Notes: generated from the sequence alone by a model not told the origin. Positions 1-10,443 are shown, numbered from the stretch's first letter. The stretch is DNA of 64,000 bases from Halomarina litorea (GCF_024227715.1 NZ_CP100448.1:2687655-2751654), one strand, 5' to 3'. Program-made: numbers and translations.

Positions 1-1786
1 CGAGCGAACGATTGGCGATAGGACACTGTGGATAACTCACGACCGACTCAGTATTATCGACCTCTCGGATCGCGGTCGACAGCCGATGACTCTGGCTGAC
101 GACGATATCGTTCTCTCGTACAACGGGGAGATCTACAACTACGAGCAACTACGCGCTGATCTGAAAGAGACCGGGTACGAGTTCACTTCAGATACCGACA
201 CGGAAGTCATACTCAACGGATACTACGAATGGGGATTGGACACACTGCTGGAGCGCGTTCGTGGTATCTTCGCGTTCGTTATCGCTGACCACCAAACAGA
301 GGACCTCCATGTAGTACGGGATTGCTTCGGCGTCAAGCCAGTCTATTATTTCGATGGGGAATTTTTCGCCTGTGCGTCCGAGATCAAGGCGATCCTCCAA
401 CGGACGAGTGTCGACGCAGTGCTCAATAAGTCTGTCTTAGGGGAATATTTGGCAAACCTGTGGGTACACGAACCGGATACGCTGTTCAAAGACATCTACA
501 AGTTAGAGAGTGGCCACTACTTGACCCACGACCTCACGACAGGGGATACGGAAACGACCGAATACTGGAACATTCTCGATGCCACGCCAGACATAGCGAC
601 GACCGACTTAGATGAGCTCATCGAACAGGCCATGGAACGGAACATGGTCAGTGACGTCCCCGTCGGCGTCTACCTAAGCGGTGGCATCGATTCGTCGATT
701 ATCACGTATCATGCTGCCCAGTCCGCTGACGATTCTCTACTAGCGCTGAACCTTCGAAATGAGACGGACAAGGAGTTCGATGAGTTCGCCAATCTTCAGC
801 GACTCGGCGACCGGCTGAATATTGATATCGAATCGTTCGACCCGACCGAGTCGATGCTCGACATCTACGAGGAGATGATCTACTATCTCGACGAGCCGAT
901 TGCCGACCCTGCGATCATCCCAGCCTATCTGCTCGCTCGAGAGGCGAACGAGCGTGGCATCAAGGTGATGCTCTCGGGAATGGGTGCCGACGAACTCTGG
1001 GCAGGATACACGCGGTACAAAATCATTCAACACCAGTCGCTTGGTCGACTCGGAGCTCCGCTGTTCAATGGGGCGTACAAAGCATGGCCGAGCCGCCAAT
1101 CGGACTTCCGACAGAAGCTCCGCCGCGTCGGGACCTACCTATCGAACCCAGGGCCGAACAGCTACTTCTCGCTGATGTATTACTTCGACTCGGAGACGGT
1201 CAGTCGGCTCCTCAAGAGTGATTCATGGCGAGAAGATTATGAGGCGAAAATTGAGGCGATGCTTCCGACAGGAAGTCAGCTTGACCGAGTTCAGCAGTTC
1301 CAATACCTGGACCTCAAGGGTTTCTTAGGATCACATAATCTTATTTATGCCGATAAAGCAAGTATGGCAAACGGTGTCGAAGTTCGTGTTCCGTATCTTG
1401 ACCGAGATTTAGCCGAGTTCGCGTTTCATCTGCCGACCGATGAGAAGACTCGTGATGGCCTCAAGACGCCGCTCAAAGAGCACCTGCGCTCGATACTGGA
1501 CGGAGAATTCGTCAAACATGATAAGCAGGGATTTGCCTTTCCCATTGAGGATTATCTGAGTTCAAGTCGGATGCACGACCAACTTGAAACGATGGTTTTG
1601 GATGACCGAATGAGCGCGTGTTTCGATATTGATGTCATTAAGGAGCAACTTGAAGCCCACTTCGCTGGCGAAGAGAACTATTCGATGCGAATCTGGGTGT
1701 TATACACATTCTGGCTATGGTTAGAGGAATTCAATGTGAGTATCCCTTCTAAATCAGAAAGTAAGGCCATCTCTCAAACATCTTAA
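1..1786 (+). CDS. asnB: asparagine synthase (glutamine-hydrolysing) family, 5' end outside window
   Basis: Class-II glutamine amidotransferase plus asparagine synthase domain; transfers glutamine-derived ammonia to an adenylated carboxylate. The frame is open from base 2, so the usual ATG and catalytic Cys2 lie left of the window; the visible part starts just before the RLSIIDLS motif, followed by SYNGEIYNY of the glutaminase domain. The synthase half carries the PP-loop SGGIDSS and a later SGMGADELWAGY motif. About 594 residues are visible, so only a short N-terminus is missing. It heads a glycosyltransferase island, where such paralogs often amidate glycan sugars or precursors rather than make asparagine; that role is inference. 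The ATG at 86 is internal and not the true start. Confidence 0.9.
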   Translation, partial: ERTIGDRTLWITHDRLSIIDLSDRGRQPMTLADDDIVLSYNGEIYNYEQLRADLKETGYEFTSDTDTEVILNGYYEWGLDTLLERVRGIFAFVIADHQTEDLHVVRDCFGVKPVYYFDGEFFACASEIKAILQRTSVDAVLNKSVLGEYLANLWVHEPDTLFKDIYKLESGHYLTHDLTTGDTETTEYWNILDATPDIATTDLDELIEQAMERNMVSDVPVGVYLSGGIDSSIITYHAAQSADDSLLALNLRNETDKEFDEFANLQRLGDRLNIDIESFDPTESMLDIYEEMIYYLDEPIADPAIIPAYLLAREANERGIKVMLSGMGADELWAGYTRYKIIQHQSLGRLGAPLFNGAYKAWPSRQSDFRQKLRRVGTYLSNPGPNSYFSLMYYFDSETVSRLLKSDSWREDYEAKIEAMLPTGSQLDRVQQFQYLDLKGFLGSHNLIYADKASMANGVEVRVPYLDRDLAEFAFHLPTDEKTRDGLKTPLKEHLRSILDGEFVKHDKQGFAFPIEDYLSSSRMHDQLETMVLDDRMSACFDIDVIKEQLEAHFAGEENYSMRIWVLYTFWLWLEEFNVSIPSKSESKAISQTS

Positions 1787-1797
1787 TTCCCCATCTG

Positions 1798-2988
1798 CTA
1801 ATTCTGCAATATATTAGATACGTTTGAATATATCTTCTCATGCTTATTCGCACATGCTTGCAACGAAAACCGGTCGGCGGCAGTTTTTCGAGCTGCTTCC
1901 CCCCTTCGCTTTCGCTCCGTTGGGTGTTCTATAGCATGTCTAATAGATTTTGACAGTTTGTCAGGGTCTTTCGGTGGGACCAGCCAACCAGACTCGCCGT
2001 CAGAAATCTGCTCAGGTACGCCACCGACATCAGAGGCTACGATTGGTCTCTTCATAGCCATAGCTTCTAATACCGATATCGGACAGGCTTCTGCAATTGA
2101 CGGCAATACAAACAAATCTAATTGGGAAAGTAATTCGGGAATATCATCCCGCCTACCGAGAAATCGAATCTTACCGTCTAATCCGAGCTTAGATCGTCTT
2201 CTGAGAAGACTGTTATAGTAATCTTGCCTTCCTTCGAGGATTCCACCAGCCACAATTACTGTGAATTCGTCGTCAACTTTGTTTGCAAGCCTGTCTATAG
2301 CTTCAACAAGGTATCCATGACCTTTGATAGGGTTGACATTTCCTACGGCACCAATTATTATTGTATCGTCTTCAATGCCCAGCTCGTCATATAGATATTG
2401 GCAGTCGTATCTTTCCGGACGAAATTTCTCAATGTCTACAGGCGCATATAGCTTAGTAGGATTTATTGAAACTTTGTCAAAGTAGTGATTAGTCACTCCA
2501 TCGGACGCAACAACAATTTCATCAGCTAACATCGTGGCTAAAGCGGCTGCTATTCTATTTATTGGCCACGGCATTGCTACGTCGTTAAAATGCCACACGA
2601 GGCTTGCATCAGTTTTCTGGGTAGCGAGAGCGGCTTCAAAGCTAAGGGACATACTGGCATGAACGACATCTATATCGCGCTTCTGTATTACATCTGCAAT
2701 CTTCCAAATGCTTTTAGGGTACTGTCCCAGATACTGTAGATTACCTACTATGTCTCGGGGTGGTTGCACTTGTCCCAAACTCGGTCGATGTACCACAAAT
2801 CCCTCCTCTAACAATTCTTCAGCAAATTCATCGCTACCGTCAGGAAGTGCAAATTCTGTTTCGAGTTCTCTTATTCGCAGTTGCTTTGCGACAGCAAAAG
2901 CTCTCGTTTGAGGGCCTCCAATTCTAGGGTCATTCAGTACATTGAGCACCTTAAATTTCCGGTTCAATTCACGAGTATCTATTCTCAT
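1798..2988 (-). CDS. GT4-family glycosyltransferase
   Basis: Predicted retaining GT-B glycosyltransferase of 396 residues, the normal size for GT4. The N-terminal domain contains the glycine-rich acceptor loop (NDPRIGGPQTR) and the C-terminal domain the nucleotide-sugar site EACPISVLEAMAMKRPIVASDVGGVPE with the E-x7-E arrangement and an IGAVGNVNPIKGH strand opening the second Rossmann fold. No signal peptide or membrane segment, so it works on the cytoplasmic face. Convergent with asnB (11 bp apart) and divergent from the next glycosyltransferase. Sugar and acceptor cannot be told from sequence. Noticeably AT-richer than the rest of the window, like its neighbours, which suggests horizontal acquisition. 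Confidence 0.85.
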   Translation of the reverse strand: MRIDTRELNRKFKVLNVLNDPRIGGPQTRAFAVAKQLRIRELETEFALPDGSDEFAEELLEEGFVVHRPSLGQVQPPRDIVGNLQYLGQYPKSIWKIADVIQKRDIDVVHASMSLSFEAALATQKTDASLVWHFNDVAMPWPINRIAAALATMLADEIVVASDGVTNHYFDKVSINPTKLYAPVDIEKFRPERYDCQYLYDELGIEDDTIIIGAVGNVNPIKGHGYLVEAIDRLANKVDDEFTVIVAGGILEGRQDYYNSLLRRRSKLGLDGKIRFLGRRDDIPELLSQLDLFVLPSIAEACPISVLEAMAMKRPIVASDVGGVPEQISDGESGWLVPPKDPDKLSKSIRHAIEHPTERKRRGEAARKTAADRFSLQACANKHEKIYSNVSNILQN

Positions 2989-3105
2989 CGCTTACATAGA
3001 CTTACCGAAACGAGTTGGTGAGCACCAATAATATGCCATGAGATTCAACTATTAGCTGGTTGCGACAAACCATTAGGCAAATCAGCAACTAAGTGAATTC
3101 AAGAT

Positions 3106-4233
3106 ATGAATAGCATGAGAGTCCTATTTGTAACTAATGTTCCTGCGCCATACAAACGACCGAGGTTGAATCGCCTTGCTGATTTTGATGACATAAATCT
3201 ACTGGTATACTACACTAATGCTAGCACGCAGAGGCATGAATACAAAGATTTGCCAGATCCCCAGTTCACATTTATACAAGGTAAGTCACAAAACTTTTCC
3301 ATTGGGAAAAAAGAACTCATGGTCGGGTTAATACCTAGAAGAGTCGTTTCTAGATTCTCTCCAGACGTATTTATTGTAGGTGGATGGAACCATTTAGCCG
3401 CTTGGCAAGTACTAATAGCTAGCAAATACTATGGAAAACCAATCGGTATCATATCTGCTAATATCAACCAGGGTAAAATTTCCCGAACAATTCTCACTAA
3501 TCTTCTTCCATTATTTGACAAGTATTTCTCCTTGAGCAAAAGCTCAGAAGAAAACTTTCGTTCGATGGGAGTCTCAGAATCAGATATAGTCACTCTCCCC
3601 AATGGCATCGATGTTGATGCCTTCCGCAAGTCCATATCGCAGGAGAAACAAGTTAATATAAAGGAAAGATATGGCATCAGTACTGGCCCACTAGTCACAT
3701 ATGTTGGCAATTTAGAACATGATAAGGGAGTACAAGATTTAATTAGTGCTGTCAGTCAGGTTGGTGAGAAGGTTCAATTATTGATTGTGGGAGATGGCCC
3801 AAAGAAACAAGATCTTGTGGAGCAGGCGAAATCTGCAAATATTCGTGCTATATTCACAGGGATTATACCAAACTCAGAGTTATCAAATTTCTATTCCGTA
3901 AGCGATTTAGTTGCACTTCCAACATACCATGATACCTGGGGACTGGTAATTAATGAAGCATTGGCATGTGGAACACCAGTAATCTCTACTACAGCCGCTG
4001 GTGCATCGGGAGAAATTCTAATCGATGGGAAAAATGGCTTTATCACAAAGCCAGGAGATATTGAAAATTTGTCAAATTGTATTCTAAAAATACTAACAAG
4101 CGATAAATTAAGAGCAGAGTTTGGAGATTATGGTCGCGAAATATCAAATAATTATACACCAGAAAAATATGCAACAGAACTCAGGAGTGAAATGTATAAG
4201 ATGAGTAATCATCACTCCACAAATATATCATGA
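3106..4233 (+). CDS. GT4-family glycosyltransferase
   Basis: A 375-residue GT-B fold glycosyltransferase. N-terminal strand MRVLFVTNVPAPYKRPR is the usual first beta strand; the C-terminal domain shows VTYVGNLEHDKGVQDLI, the LLIVGDGP loop and the nucleotide-sugar site around LPTYHDTWGLVINEALACGTPVI (E-x7-E-like). Start could be ATG 3106 or ATG 3115; the latter puts the first beta strand directly at the N-terminus. Its 3' end overlaps the convergent gene at 4212 by 22 bp. AT-rich composition. Probably adds one sugar to a lipid-linked glycan; substrate unknown. Confidence 0.85.
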   Translation: MNSMRVLFVTNVPAPYKRPRLNRLADFDDINLLVYYTNASTQRHEYKDLPDPQFTFIQGKSQNFSIGKKELMVGLIPRRVVSRFSPDVFIVGGWNHLAAWQVLIASKYYGKPIGIISANINQGKISRTILTNLLPLFDKYFSLSKSSEENFRSMGVSESDIVTLPNGIDVDAFRKSISQEKQVNIKERYGISTGPLVTYVGNLEHDKGVQDLISAVSQVGEKVQLLIVGDGPKKQDLVEQAKSANIRAIFTGIIPNSELSNFYSVSDLVALPTYHDTWGLVINEALACGTPVISTTAAGASGEILIDGKNGFITKPGDIENLSNCILKILTSDKLRAEFGDYGREISNNYTPEKYATELRSEMYKMSNHHSTNIS

Positions 4234-5324
4234 AACTCATCAGACACTGTATCTAAAGAGTACCTACGTTCAATAGTCTTTATTGCTTCTTCTGATATTC
4301 TTTTATATTCGGTGTCTTCGCTTAAAGCTCGACAAATTGCTCGGGCTGTTCCGTTCGGAACGCTAGAATCAACTATGAAGCCGTTCTCCCCATCTCGGAC
4401 CAGTCCAGAGAGGTCTCCGACAGGAGTAACTACAGGAACAGTACCATGAGACATGCCTTCAAGTATTGACTTTGGCAAACCTTCAGATCGTGAAGGCAGG
4501 ACTACCAACATTGAGTTTGACAATTCAGCCATAGCTTCTGAATGGGGAACCCAACCTTCAATTCTCACATTAGGATCATTTTCAAACCTGTCCGACAGCT
4601 GACTAAGCAGAGGACCGTCACCGATGATTACAAACTCATACTTGTTATAGCCAGATTTTGATAAGAATTCAACAGCATCTGCGAACCGATCTGCACCTTT
4701 TAATCTGCACACCCTACCCAAGAATACAATTTTTTCCACTTTACATTCATTTCGTTTTACTCTTTGATAATTGTATGGAAGGCTTACGATTTTATTTCTA
4801 TACAGACTAAGAATGGAGTAGTCAGCCATTGACTCCGTAAACGTAAGTATATTATCTGAAACTGTGAAGGAAATGAGTTCCGTCATTAACGTAAGGTTCG
4901 AAAGCAGATACCGATCCATTTTGCTTCCCTGATTGTAGGCATTTCTAGGTTCCCCTATTACACAGATCGCTACACTTACACCGAGAATCTTTGATACCAA
5001 AATCGGCAATATTAGGGAAAATCCCCCTGCATGCCAAATAGTGTCGCTCAGATAAGATCTTCTACGGATGATGTAGTATGTAAGTTCGATTTGGAACCAG
5101 AGATTTGATAACAACCCACCAATGGTTGTATTCCAGTTCTTTTTTTCGATTGGAATTACATCCACATTGGGTCGGTGGTTAATATTCTTACTAAATACTG
5201 TTACAGGTATGCCGTTATCTAAGGCAAGATCGATTATATTCTCTATATCATCCTTAGATGGGTCTCTATCTGGATTATTCGGTGGCACCCGAATGAGGCC
5301 AATCCCACTCATTAGTTTTCCCAA
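4212..5324 (-). CDS. GT4-family glycosyltransferase
   Basis: Predicted glycosyltransferase of 370 residues. The C-terminal half has KIVFLGRVCRLKGADRF, VIIGDGPLLSQL and SRSEGLPKSILEGMSHGTVPVV, the GT4 nucleotide-sugar signature. The N-terminal half is less typical and holds hydrophobic stretches (around IWHAGGFSLILPILVSKILG), possibly a membrane-associating helix near the polyprenyl-phosphate acceptor. The start at 5324 precedes MGKLMSGIGLIRVPPNNPD; a later ATG at 5309 is possible. It ends inside the convergent neighbour with a 22-bp overlap. AT-rich like the rest of 1-11 kb. Confidence 0.8.
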   Translation of the reverse strand: MGKLMSGIGLIRVPPNNPDRDPSKDDIENIIDLALDNGIPVTVFSKNINHRPNVDVIPIEKKNWNTTIGGLLSNLWFQIELTYYIIRRRSYLSDTIWHAGGFSLILPILVSKILGVSVAICVIGEPRNAYNQGSKMDRYLLSNLTLMTELISFTVSDNILTFTESMADYSILSLYRNKIVSLPYNYQRVKRNECKVEKIVFLGRVCRLKGADRFADAVEFLSKSGYNKYEFVIIGDGPLLSQLSDRFENDPNVRIEGWVPHSEAMAELSNSMLVVLPSRSEGLPKSILEGMSHGTVPVVTPVGDLSGLVRDGENGFIVDSSVPNGTARAICRALSEDTEYKRISEEAIKTIERRYSLDTVSDEFHDIFVE

Positions 5325-5382
5325 GTATTACTTATAATTATCATATTACAACTATGGGTATTTATTATATCATATATTAAGT

Positions 5383-6687
5383 TCATGTTCTAATGGTATC
5401 ATTGAATGCGGATGCGAATTCCTGACGCATGCGCTCATGAGAGTAGCGATTTACAGCAGATTCGTTGATATCATGTTTGACGTTTCCCAGCTCACGGTAT
5501 TCCAAATACGATGATTTGATATACTGATATACGCTTGATTGATTTATCGCATGCTTACCGGCCCCAGTCTCAGCCAATATTCTTGAACTGACTCCTCTTG
5601 GTCCCCCGAATGAAAGGATTGGCCGTCCAACGCTGAGGTACTCAAATATCTTTCCAGGGCATACTTCCTCTTCTCGAGGGTGATCCCATTGCATTGACAC
5701 TAATATTTGCGACGCTTGCTGGGCCTTTTGAACCGCTTTTCTTGAAACCACACCGTGCTGGCGGACATTTTCAGTAAGTCCATGCTGTGAAGCTATAGCT
5801 TCTAGGTTTTTCGATACCGGCCCATAGTGGTTAAATACCAAGTCATCGAGGAAATTATCGTATTCTTTGGATAAATCAGAGAATGACTGGAATAGCCAAG
5901 TTGGATCGCGCTTTTCACCATACAACGATCCAGTGTGCGTAACTGAGAATTGATTACAGTTCAAGTCGTGTTTTAAACTATCATCCAAAGAGAAGCCGTT
6001 TTTGATTGAATATGATGGGATACCATGCATTTGATGAAGTTGCTGTGCAAAGGGATCAGTTGTGGTAGTGACGGCTTCCGCATTAGCTAATGTTTCCTGC
6101 TCTAGCTGACTTTCAAAGTGTTTTCTAATAGGGTTGTGAGTGTAGTAGTGGCTTTGCGTCCATAAGTCTCTGTAGTCTGCTATCCATGGAATTGTAAACT
6201 CCTGTGCAAGCCGATCACCAACTATATGTGCAGATACAGGTGGTGAAGTACTTAAAATCAAGTCAATATCCTCTTCTTTCAGAAAGTCCGAACCCTTTTC
6301 TATACCATCTGGAATCCAGTACTTATACCCGTCCGGATATGATAGTGCCTCATACGGTAACCTAAATATCTCTTTGACATATTCCTTGACAGGATTTTTG
6401 GCACTTGTAGTTGAGTTTTCAGAACTAGTGTTGGATTGGCTAGAATCATCAGCATACATAGTAGATAAGAAGTCGGGAGCTTTCTCTTTTAACACAGTAC
6501 CTACCGTCCCAACATAGTCTGATTCAACAACACGGCATTCTACATCTGGATTGATGCTCAGCTCAGGAGTTAGAATGGCTGGACGCCAACCAATCTCTTC
6601 AAGACGTCGGACTAGCCCCGCAACTCTTACAGCGCCAGATCCACCCCTAGGTGGACAATTAAACGTTATTATCAATATTCTTTTCAT
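5383..6687 (-). CDS. GT4-like glycosyltransferase
   Basis: Reads as a glycosyltransferase from MKRILIITFNCPPRGGSGAVR, the glycine-rich acceptor loop of GT4 enzymes. I chose ATG 6687 because it starts the first beta strand; the frame extends 15 residues further up to 6732 without family-like sequence. Later motifs are SVTHTGSLYG at the start of the second domain and EEEVCPGKIFEYLSVGRPIL, the donor-binding loop typical of enzymes that recognise UDP-activated aminosugars or uronates. About 434 residues, with an insertion of polar low-complexity sequence (SSQSNTSSENSTTS) in the first domain. Divergent from the flippase at 6832, with a shared 145-bp promoter region. Confidence 0.78.
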   Translation of the reverse strand: MKRILIITFNCPPRGGSGAVRVAGLVRRLEEIGWRPAILTPELSINPDVECRVVESDYVGTVGTVLKEKAPDFLSTMYADDSSQSNTSSENSTTSAKNPVKEYVKEIFRLPYEALSYPDGYKYWIPDGIEKGSDFLKEEDIDLILSTSPPVSAHIVGDRLAQEFTIPWIADYRDLWTQSHYYTHNPIRKHFESQLEQETLANAEAVTTTTDPFAQQLHQMHGIPSYSIKNGFSLDDSLKHDLNCNQFSVTHTGSLYGEKRDPTWLFQSFSDLSKEYDNFLDDLVFNHYGPVSKNLEAIASQHGLTENVRQHGVVSRKAVQKAQQASQILVSMQWDHPREEEVCPGKIFEYLSVGRPILSFGGPRGVSSRILAETGAGKHAINQSSVYQYIKSSYLEYRELGNVKHDINESAVNRYSHERMRQEFASAFNDTIRT

Positions 6688-6831
6688 ATTATCGACATTT
6701 GGTATTCCATGTTCTGTATTACAATTATGCAATGTTCAAAGTTATCAAGTTCCAATTGAAATGGGTCTTAGCGGACCGTTGGTGAGCAATATTTAATGGT
6801 GTTACACTAACCACTACTAGATAGAGGCAAT

Positions 6832-8310
6832 ATGAAGGCTTTGATTGAACGATTATCTTCTTGGATGCAAAACCCTGGGTCCGGGCTTTTCGAAAGAGTC
6901 ATACACGGCGGTATCTGGCTTACACTACTAAATATTTTTGACCGATTGTTACAGATAGTGCGCCTTCTCGTTCTAGCTCGTTTGTTATCACCCGTGGATT
7001 TCGGCCTATTTGGGATAGTTATGGTCACAGTGACTATGGCCAACAGTTTATCACGTCTCGGAATAGAGTCATCATTAATCCAAAACAAGCAGGAAAATAT
7101 ATCTAAATATCTCAACACCGCATTCGTGCTTAACAACTTTCGTAGCATTGCTACGGGGCTGGTATTAGCTATCAGTTCACCTGTAATTTCAGACATTTTT
7201 TCGGAACCCTCGTTGGTAGCACTATTAAGAGTAATCTCGGTCTACGTTATTCTTGAAGGACTGACCAATCCAGCAGTAGTATATTTCAAGAAAAATATTG
7301 ACTTTCAAAAACAGTTCATCTATCAGCTAAGTGGTTCGGTAGTTGACTTTGTGGTAGCCGTGTTTGCTGCAGTAACTTTAGGAAACGTGTGGGCATTTGT
7401 CATTGCAGTTATTTCAGGTCGAGTTGTAAGGGTGTTCTTGTCATACCTATTAACAGACTACTTTCCATCACTCCAATTTGAATGCAATGCTGCAATAGAC
7501 ATGTTGTCATATGGTAAGTGGATATGGGCGACCGGAATTGTTGGAATACTCGCCATCAATTTTGATGATTTGTTTGTTGGGTGGTATATTTCTGCATCCG
7601 CTCTTGGTCTTTATCAATTGGCATACCGCTTGTCAAACGCTCCAGCTACTGAGGTTTCTAATGTGATTTCTGGAGTCACCTTTCCAGCTTATTCAAAAAT
7701 TCAAGACGACAAAGCGATGCTGGAGGACGCATTTTACCAGACTTTAAGAATAACGTTCCTCACTATTACCCCAATGTCTGTTGGTATTTTGCTGGTTGCA
7801 AAGCCCTTTACTAATGTGTTACTGGGCAAAGATTGGATTAGTATGGTTTCAGCTATGCAAATCATGGTAGTAGCAGGATTTTCTCGTGCAATATTATCAA
7901 CAGGAGGTGCAGTGTTTCGGGGGATTGGTATACCCGAATGGGATTTTCGAATGAATTTCATTAGAGTTGTTATCACGCTTGGGACAATATGGCCCTTAAC
8001 AGAGCTCTATGGGATTTCAGGTACATCAATCAGCGTGTCACTAGGAGTCCTTTGTGCATTGCCAGTCTGGGCCTACAAGACATCAGAGATCACATCAATG
8101 AGTCCCTTTCAGTATCTCAAGACAGTCTCCACTCCAGCGTTGGCAACAGTTACAATGTCGATACCAGTCATTATTATTATAGATTCTAATTTATGGAATT
8201 TAGTATTTTCTGTTATTTCTGGGGTTATAGTTTATATCGGGGTTGTTATAATCGGTTACAAGATTGAGGGAGATAGCCCCATTAATAAGATACTGTCTCT
8301 CTCAGGATAA
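6832..8310 (+). CDS. oligosaccharide flippase (Wzx/MOP superfamily)
   Basis: A 492-residue polytopic protein with about 12-14 predicted membrane helices. The N-terminal GGIWLTLLNIFDRLLQIVRLLVLARLLSPVDFG is the characteristic first helix pair of the polysaccharide-biosynthesis/MOP exporter family, and the GLYQLAYRLSNAPATEVSNV region matches the conserved central segment. Expected role: flipping the lipid-linked glycan built by the neighbouring glycosyltransferases across the membrane. A TATA-like AT stretch (6789-6797) lies about 35-40 bp upstream of the ATG, compatible with a very short leader. A second flippase of the same superfamily is at 53426, so the window encodes two export routes. Confidence 0.88.
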   Translation: MKALIERLSSWMQNPGSGLFERVIHGGIWLTLLNIFDRLLQIVRLLVLARLLSPVDFGLFGIVMVTVTMANSLSRLGIESSLIQNKQENISKYLNTAFVLNNFRSIATGLVLAISSPVISDIFSEPSLVALLRVISVYVILEGLTNPAVVYFKKNIDFQKQFIYQLSGSVVDFVVAVFAAVTLGNVWAFVIAVISGRVVRVFLSYLLTDYFPSLQFECNAAIDMLSYGKWIWATGIVGILAINFDDLFVGWYISASALGLYQLAYRLSNAPATEVSNVISGVTFPAYSKIQDDKAMLEDAFYQTLRITFLTITPMSVGILLVAKPFTNVLLGKDWISMVSAMQIMVVAGFSRAILSTGGAVFRGIGIPEWDFRMNFIRVVITLGTIWPLTELYGISGTSISVSLGVLCALPVWAYKTSEITSMSPFQYLKTVSTPALATVTMSIPVIIIIDSNLWNLVFSVISGVIVYIGVVIIGYKIEGDSPINKILSLSG

Positions 8311-8346
8311 AGAAGTCAGGCTTTTTGACTGTCCGGATAGAACCTT

Positions 8347-10101
8347 TCATGCGTAGATGTCTACTGAACCAGAGGAATATATTTTCCAAGTGCCCTCTTT
8401 TGACTCAACATTATCTACTTTAGATGGAGAATACTGCCAAGACCCTCTGTATTCCGGATACAGCTTTGGATACACGTATTTGCCCTTTCTAGACACGACT
8501 TTGTAGACGCTACGATCACTCTCTCGGAACGTTATATTCGACGAGGAGTTTACACCCCAGATTTTACGGTTGTGTACACCAGTAATCGCAGTACTAATAC
8601 GCTTAATTGAAGGTCCAAATCGGTGTATCGAATTATCTTCTCCAGAATAATCCAGTAGCCAAGAGGTCACCTGAAATTCTGCCTGAGTGACTTGAGGATT
8701 GGTTCCTCGAGTAATAGGAGAGCTGAACAAACCAAATACGACTATGAACACTACTATGATAACTATTACTGTCGATATGCTGTCGTAAATTTTTCTTGTA
8801 ATCTTAGATGTAGAGGGGAGTTGTCGGAAACGCAGGGCTACAGGTATCAGGGCAGAAACAAGAATTATCGCGCTCATGAAACGTTCGAAACCTGCAACCA
8901 GGTTTCCAAATAGTGCAATAAGTGCAAACATGGTATAACAACCTGAGAGAATTATGAGGACAAACATATTCTGTTTAATTTCAGAACATATGTAGTCACG
9001 GTGATTTAAAAGTATAATTGAAGCTAATGCGGTAACTGGTAACAAAGCCAAAACAACGCCATACTTGAATACTAATATTTGGGCGATGTCTCCGAGCTGT
9101 GGTGAGTGTGATTGATAAACACTTGAATATGTCTCAAAGCTACTTACAGACTTTTCTCCAGTATTTGTTGATAAAACCCCGAATTCTTGTAGTGACAACA
9201 AAAGAGATTCGAATCCAACACTAACTACCAATTGAATGTGGTAAACAAAAAATGATATTGTGCTTATAGCTATTAGGTTTATCTCTCCAGAATGCCAAGG
9301 TGTAGAGTGGTTATTGCTAATCCACTTTGAGAAAATAATTGTCGATAATAAGTAAAGGGTATAGAATACTGCGAGTAGCAAGATCGCCAATGGATGGTAA
9401 ATAGTGATTGCGAGAGACAGAAGAGCACAGACTATATACCACGCCTGCTTTCTCGTGTGCGAGCGGCACTTCAAAAAGGATAAGATTGCGATAGGTACAA
9501 TCTCAAATCCAAGGGTCCAAGGAGAGAATAACAGACTCTGAGAGAGAAGTAGTGGTACGGAGAAAACGTAAGCGAAATAGACACTTTCCTCCCCTGAATA
9601 GTAAATGGAGACGCAAAATGCTGAGAGAGAAAAGCAAATGAAGAAGATTGACGGAAGAAACATGGATATAGTGTATATATTTATAGAAGAGATAGAACTT
9701 ATAGAGTGTGTTAAGAGGTGAAGACCCGGATATACGTCAGATTGTGGAATATAGTTTAACATCCCAATCGAATTAACGTATCCAAGTTGGGTAAGGGCAT
9801 CCCCTCGACCGAAATACGCATATCTTTTGATAATAGGTAGATTCATAATTGTGGCAAATATTATAACAGTAGACATGAACCCAGACAGAATCCCCATACG
9901 AGCCGACAATTTACTAATTAGTAATATGGATAAGACACAAACAGTAACAGGCCCCCAATACGATATAATATGTCCTGAATAAACCGAAAATTCATACTGA
10001 CGCGATATTGGCTGAAGAAATGACATAGCCACTGCGAAGGAGATCATTGAGACAAAAATTTTGTGCCTTTTGTTTAGTAGAAATTGCCGTACCATGTTCA
10101 A
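8347..10101 (-). CDS. polytopic membrane protein, GT-C or polymerase-like
   Basis: 584 residues with about 12 hydrophobic helices followed by a C-terminal soluble tail of about 120 residues from FQVTSWLLDYSGEDNSIH onward. The early loop RYAYFGRGDALTQLGYVNSIG, with an acidic residue after the first helices, and the YPGLHLL motif resemble archaeal GT-C/DUF2206-like or Wzy-type proteins; neither assignment is firm. In a cluster with glycosyltransferases and a flippase, a role in extending, polymerising or transferring the glycan on the outer face is a reasonable inference. Convergent with the flippase (36 bp apart). AT-rich. Confidence 0.6.
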   Translation of the reverse strand: MNMVRQFLLNKRHKIFVSMISFAVAMSFLQPISRQYEFSVYSGHIISYWGPVTVCVLSILLISKLSARMGILSGFMSTVIIFATIMNLPIIKRYAYFGRGDALTQLGYVNSIGMLNYIPQSDVYPGLHLLTHSISSISSINIYTISMFLPSIFFICFSLSAFCVSIYYSGEESVYFAYVFSVPLLLSQSLLFSPWTLGFEIVPIAILSFLKCRSHTRKQAWYIVCALLSLAITIYHPLAILLLAVFYTLYLLSTIIFSKWISNNHSTPWHSGEINLIAISTISFFVYHIQLVVSVGFESLLLSLQEFGVLSTNTGEKSVSSFETYSSVYQSHSPQLGDIAQILVFKYGVVLALLPVTALASIILLNHRDYICSEIKQNMFVLIILSGCYTMFALIALFGNLVAGFERFMSAIILVSALIPVALRFRQLPSTSKITRKIYDSISTVIVIIVVFIVVFGLFSSPITRGTNPQVTQAEFQVTSWLLDYSGEDNSIHRFGPSIKRISTAITGVHNRKIWGVNSSSNITFRESDRSVYKVVSRKGKYVYPKLYPEYRGSWQYSPSKVDNVESKEGTWKIYSSGSVDIYA

Positions 10102-10443
10102 GTCATCGAGCTCATATTTCGGATAGGGCTACCGGATTAGTTTGTATCTGTCTATTTCGCATCCCGGACATTTTAACCTTGCAGTTCACTTCTGTTAAAA
10201 CCCTTATACGAATTATTAGATTTGATACAGTCATACTCACATTAACACCACCTACTCGTTGTTTTTAGAATTTTGGCTGAGGCTACTTTCCGCGCGCTTT
10301 CAGTCTTATGCAAATAATACTACAGTCGGTTCGATAACACCATTCTCAGGTACCTCATTGGCACACACTACGATATCACAAATCCCACTCAAGAGTCAAA
10401 AACCCCGGTCTATCTCTGTTTTTGATTTGTCTCTTGCAAGGGA
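10102..10443. other. intergenic AT-rich stretch
   Basis: About 340 bp between the start of the membrane protein and the 3' end of the methyltransferase gene. It is AT-rich and must hold the promoter of the membrane protein on the minus strand. Short open frames on the plus strand show no haloarchaeal composition or family motif. I see no RNA gene or repeat here. Confidence 0.5.
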
